Source: an uncultured Coprococcus sp. (GTDB taxonomy: Bacteria; Bacillota; Clostridia; Lachnospirales; Lachnospiraceae). Taken from it: 6,287 nucleotides of DNA. The DNA lies in assembly GCA_900557435.1 (NCBI GenBank), contig USSH01000151.1, positions 1 through 6,287 on the forward strand, in the 5' to 3' direction. This document shows positions 5,406-6,287 of this stretch, piece by piece. The notes under the pieces were generated by a model. It was not told where the DNA came from. It saw nothing but the letters and a program-made list of their open reading frames with translations, and did not search any database. Position numbers and translations under genes: made by a program. How positions within the stretch are numbered: the stretch's first letter is position 1; each line of letters begins with the position of its first letter.

Positions 5406-6059
5406 ATGGAATTAAAGGAACTGTTAGGAGATGAGCTGTACAAGCAGGTACAGGCGAAGATTGACGAGAAGAACAGCACAGAGACAGATAAGCTCAAGCA
5501 TGTAAGATACACAGATCTGTCCGAGGGCAAGTACGTCAGCAAGGAAAAGTATGATTCAGAACTTGAAAAACTCAATGGACTGATCACCGGCAAAGACACG
5601 GAGATTGGTAATGCAAATAAGCTCATTGAGGAGCTCAAGAAAGCCTCTAAGGGTGATGAGGGCATGCAGCAGAAGATATCAACTTATGAGACAGAGAATG
5701 CAAGGCTTCAGAAAGAGCTTGAGGAGACTAAGGTCAACTCAGCTATCAAGGTAGCTCTGCTTGAGGCTCATGCGGTTGATACTGATTACATGACCTATAA
5801 GATCAAGGCGGCTCTCAAGGAGAAGAATGAGGAGCTTAAGCTTGATGATGAAGGTCACATCAAAGGTTGGGACAGCATGCTCACAGACTTAAAGACACAG
5901 TTCCCAGCTCAGTTCACAGCTTCATCCGGCTCAGATGATGGCAAGAGAAACATCATAGAGAATAAGCTGCCAGATGGAACCCCAGGCAATACAAATGCAG
6001 AGCCTAAGGACCTGGCAGAGGCATTGAGACAGAAATACGAAGGGAATAACACCCAGTAA
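5406..6059 (+). CDS. Phage scaffold protein, GP20 family
   Basis: 217 residues. This is an internal scaffold that guides capsid-protein assembly and is removed before or during packaging. It is highly charged, rich in Lys and Glu, with a predicted coiled coil from about 42 to 120 (SKEKYDSELEKLNGLITGKD through ENARLQKELEETKVNSAIKVAL). This is the characteristic pattern of phage minor structural protein GP20, and the AIKVALLEAHAVDTDYM segment marks the end of that domain. The C-terminal tail (DGTPGNTNAEPKDLAEALRQKYEGN) is probably the flexible capsid-binding part. The start is chosen at ATG 5406 because of its ribosome binding site. Its place directly before the major capsid gene is standard. 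No protease gene is seen nearby, and the scaffold could leave intact or be cleaved by an enzyme encoded elsewhere. Confidence 0.92.
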   Translation: MELKELLGDELYKQVQAKIDEKNSTETDKLKHVRYTDLSEGKYVSKEKYDSELEKLNGLITGKDTEIGNANKLIEELKKASKGDEGMQQKISTYETENARLQKELEETKVNSAIKVALLEAHAVDTDYMTYKIKAALKEKNEELKLDDEGHIKGWDSMLTDLKTQFPAQFTASSGSDDGKRNIIENKLPDGTPGNTNAEPKDLAEALRQKYEGNNTQ

Positions 6060-6081
6060 GTAGAAAGGAATGGTGAAAACT

Positions 6082-6287
6082 ATGGCAATGACATTAGAGG
6101 AAATCAAGAAGGGCATGAGTGATAAGGTATTCTCACAGATCGTGGATATCTTCCTCAGACAGTCAACAATACTTCAGATGCTCACATTTGATGATTGTGT
6201 ATCAGCATCAGGTGGTGGCTCAACAATGAAGTACAAGTATCTCAGAAAGGTACTTCCAGCAACAGCAGAGTTCAGAAAGATAGGCGG
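6082..6287 (+). CDS. Major capsid protein, N-terminal part (3' end outside window)
   Basis: 68 codons are visible (MAMTLEEIKKGMSDKVFSQI...). The segment FLRQSTILQMLTFDDCVSASGGGSTMKYKYLRKVLPATAEFR (24-65) is the usual beginning of phage coat proteins that follow a GP20-type scaffold: a helix, a glycine/serine-rich turn and the first long beta-strand arm. The protein should form the icosahedral shell with an HK97-like fold. ATG 6082 is preferred. AAAGGA at 6064-6069 is rather far (12 bases) but abuts the in-frame alternative ATG 6070 too closely to serve it; ATG 6088 is also possible. The frame is open to the window end. The identification leans on gene order as well as sequence because only the N-terminus is present. 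Confidence 0.85.
   Translation, partial: MAMTLEEIKKGMSDKVFSQIVDIFLRQSTILQMLTFDDCVSASGGGSTMKYKYLRKVLPATAEFRKIG

Noticed and set aside
6070..6081. ATG 6070 as the capsid protein start
   Set aside because: The Shine-Dalgarno-like AAAGGA ends at 6069, directly against this codon, which is too close for use.

Overview
The window is part of the head-morphogenesis module of a tailed, dsDNA-packaging phage or prophage. All genes lie on the + strand in the order: large terminase (3' part) - portal - two structural proteins - MuF-type minor head protein - small zinc-ribbon protein - GP20-type scaffold - major capsid protein (5' part). Moderate-to-low GC, strong AAGGAG-type ribosome binding sites and the protein styles suggest a Firmicutes host, most likely a Clostridia/Lachnospiraceae gut or rumen bacterium. 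The host is an inference; no host gene is present.

Region by region. 2-853 is the nuclease half of the large terminase. 877-2352 is an SPP1 gp6-like portal. 2342-3064 and 3061-3561 are translationally coupled (11-base and 4-base overlaps). They encode a BppU-N-like protein ending in a short repeat and an unrecognised probable beta-rich structural protein. 3562-3638 carries a long imperfect hairpin with a T-rich tail and no good ribosome binding site for the next gene. 3639-5054 encodes a MuF protein whose N-terminal ~300 residues are ordinary. Its C-terminal ~160 residues form an AT-rich extra domain with an HEVTH zinc-metallopeptidase motif. 5067-5237 encodes a 56-residue CxxC...CxxC zinc-ribbon protein too short for usual ORF cut-offs. 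5260-5295 is a strong intrinsic terminator. 5406-6059 is the scaffold and 6082 onward is the major capsid protein.

How they work together. Terminase, portal, MuF, scaffold and capsid protein form a standard procapsid assembly and DNA-packaging set. The extra content is a cargo cassette at about 4560-5295: a putative effector domain fused to the end of MuF, followed by the small zinc-ribbon gene. That gene has its own TTGACA-17 bp-TATAAT promoter, which lies inside the end of the effector-domain coding sequence, and its own terminator. The layout fits an effector carried with the virion plus a separately expressed partner, which could be an immunity protein or a lysogenic-conversion (moron) gene. 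The assembly roles rest on recognisable families. The effector/partner reading is inference from domain fusion, base-composition shift and transcription signals.
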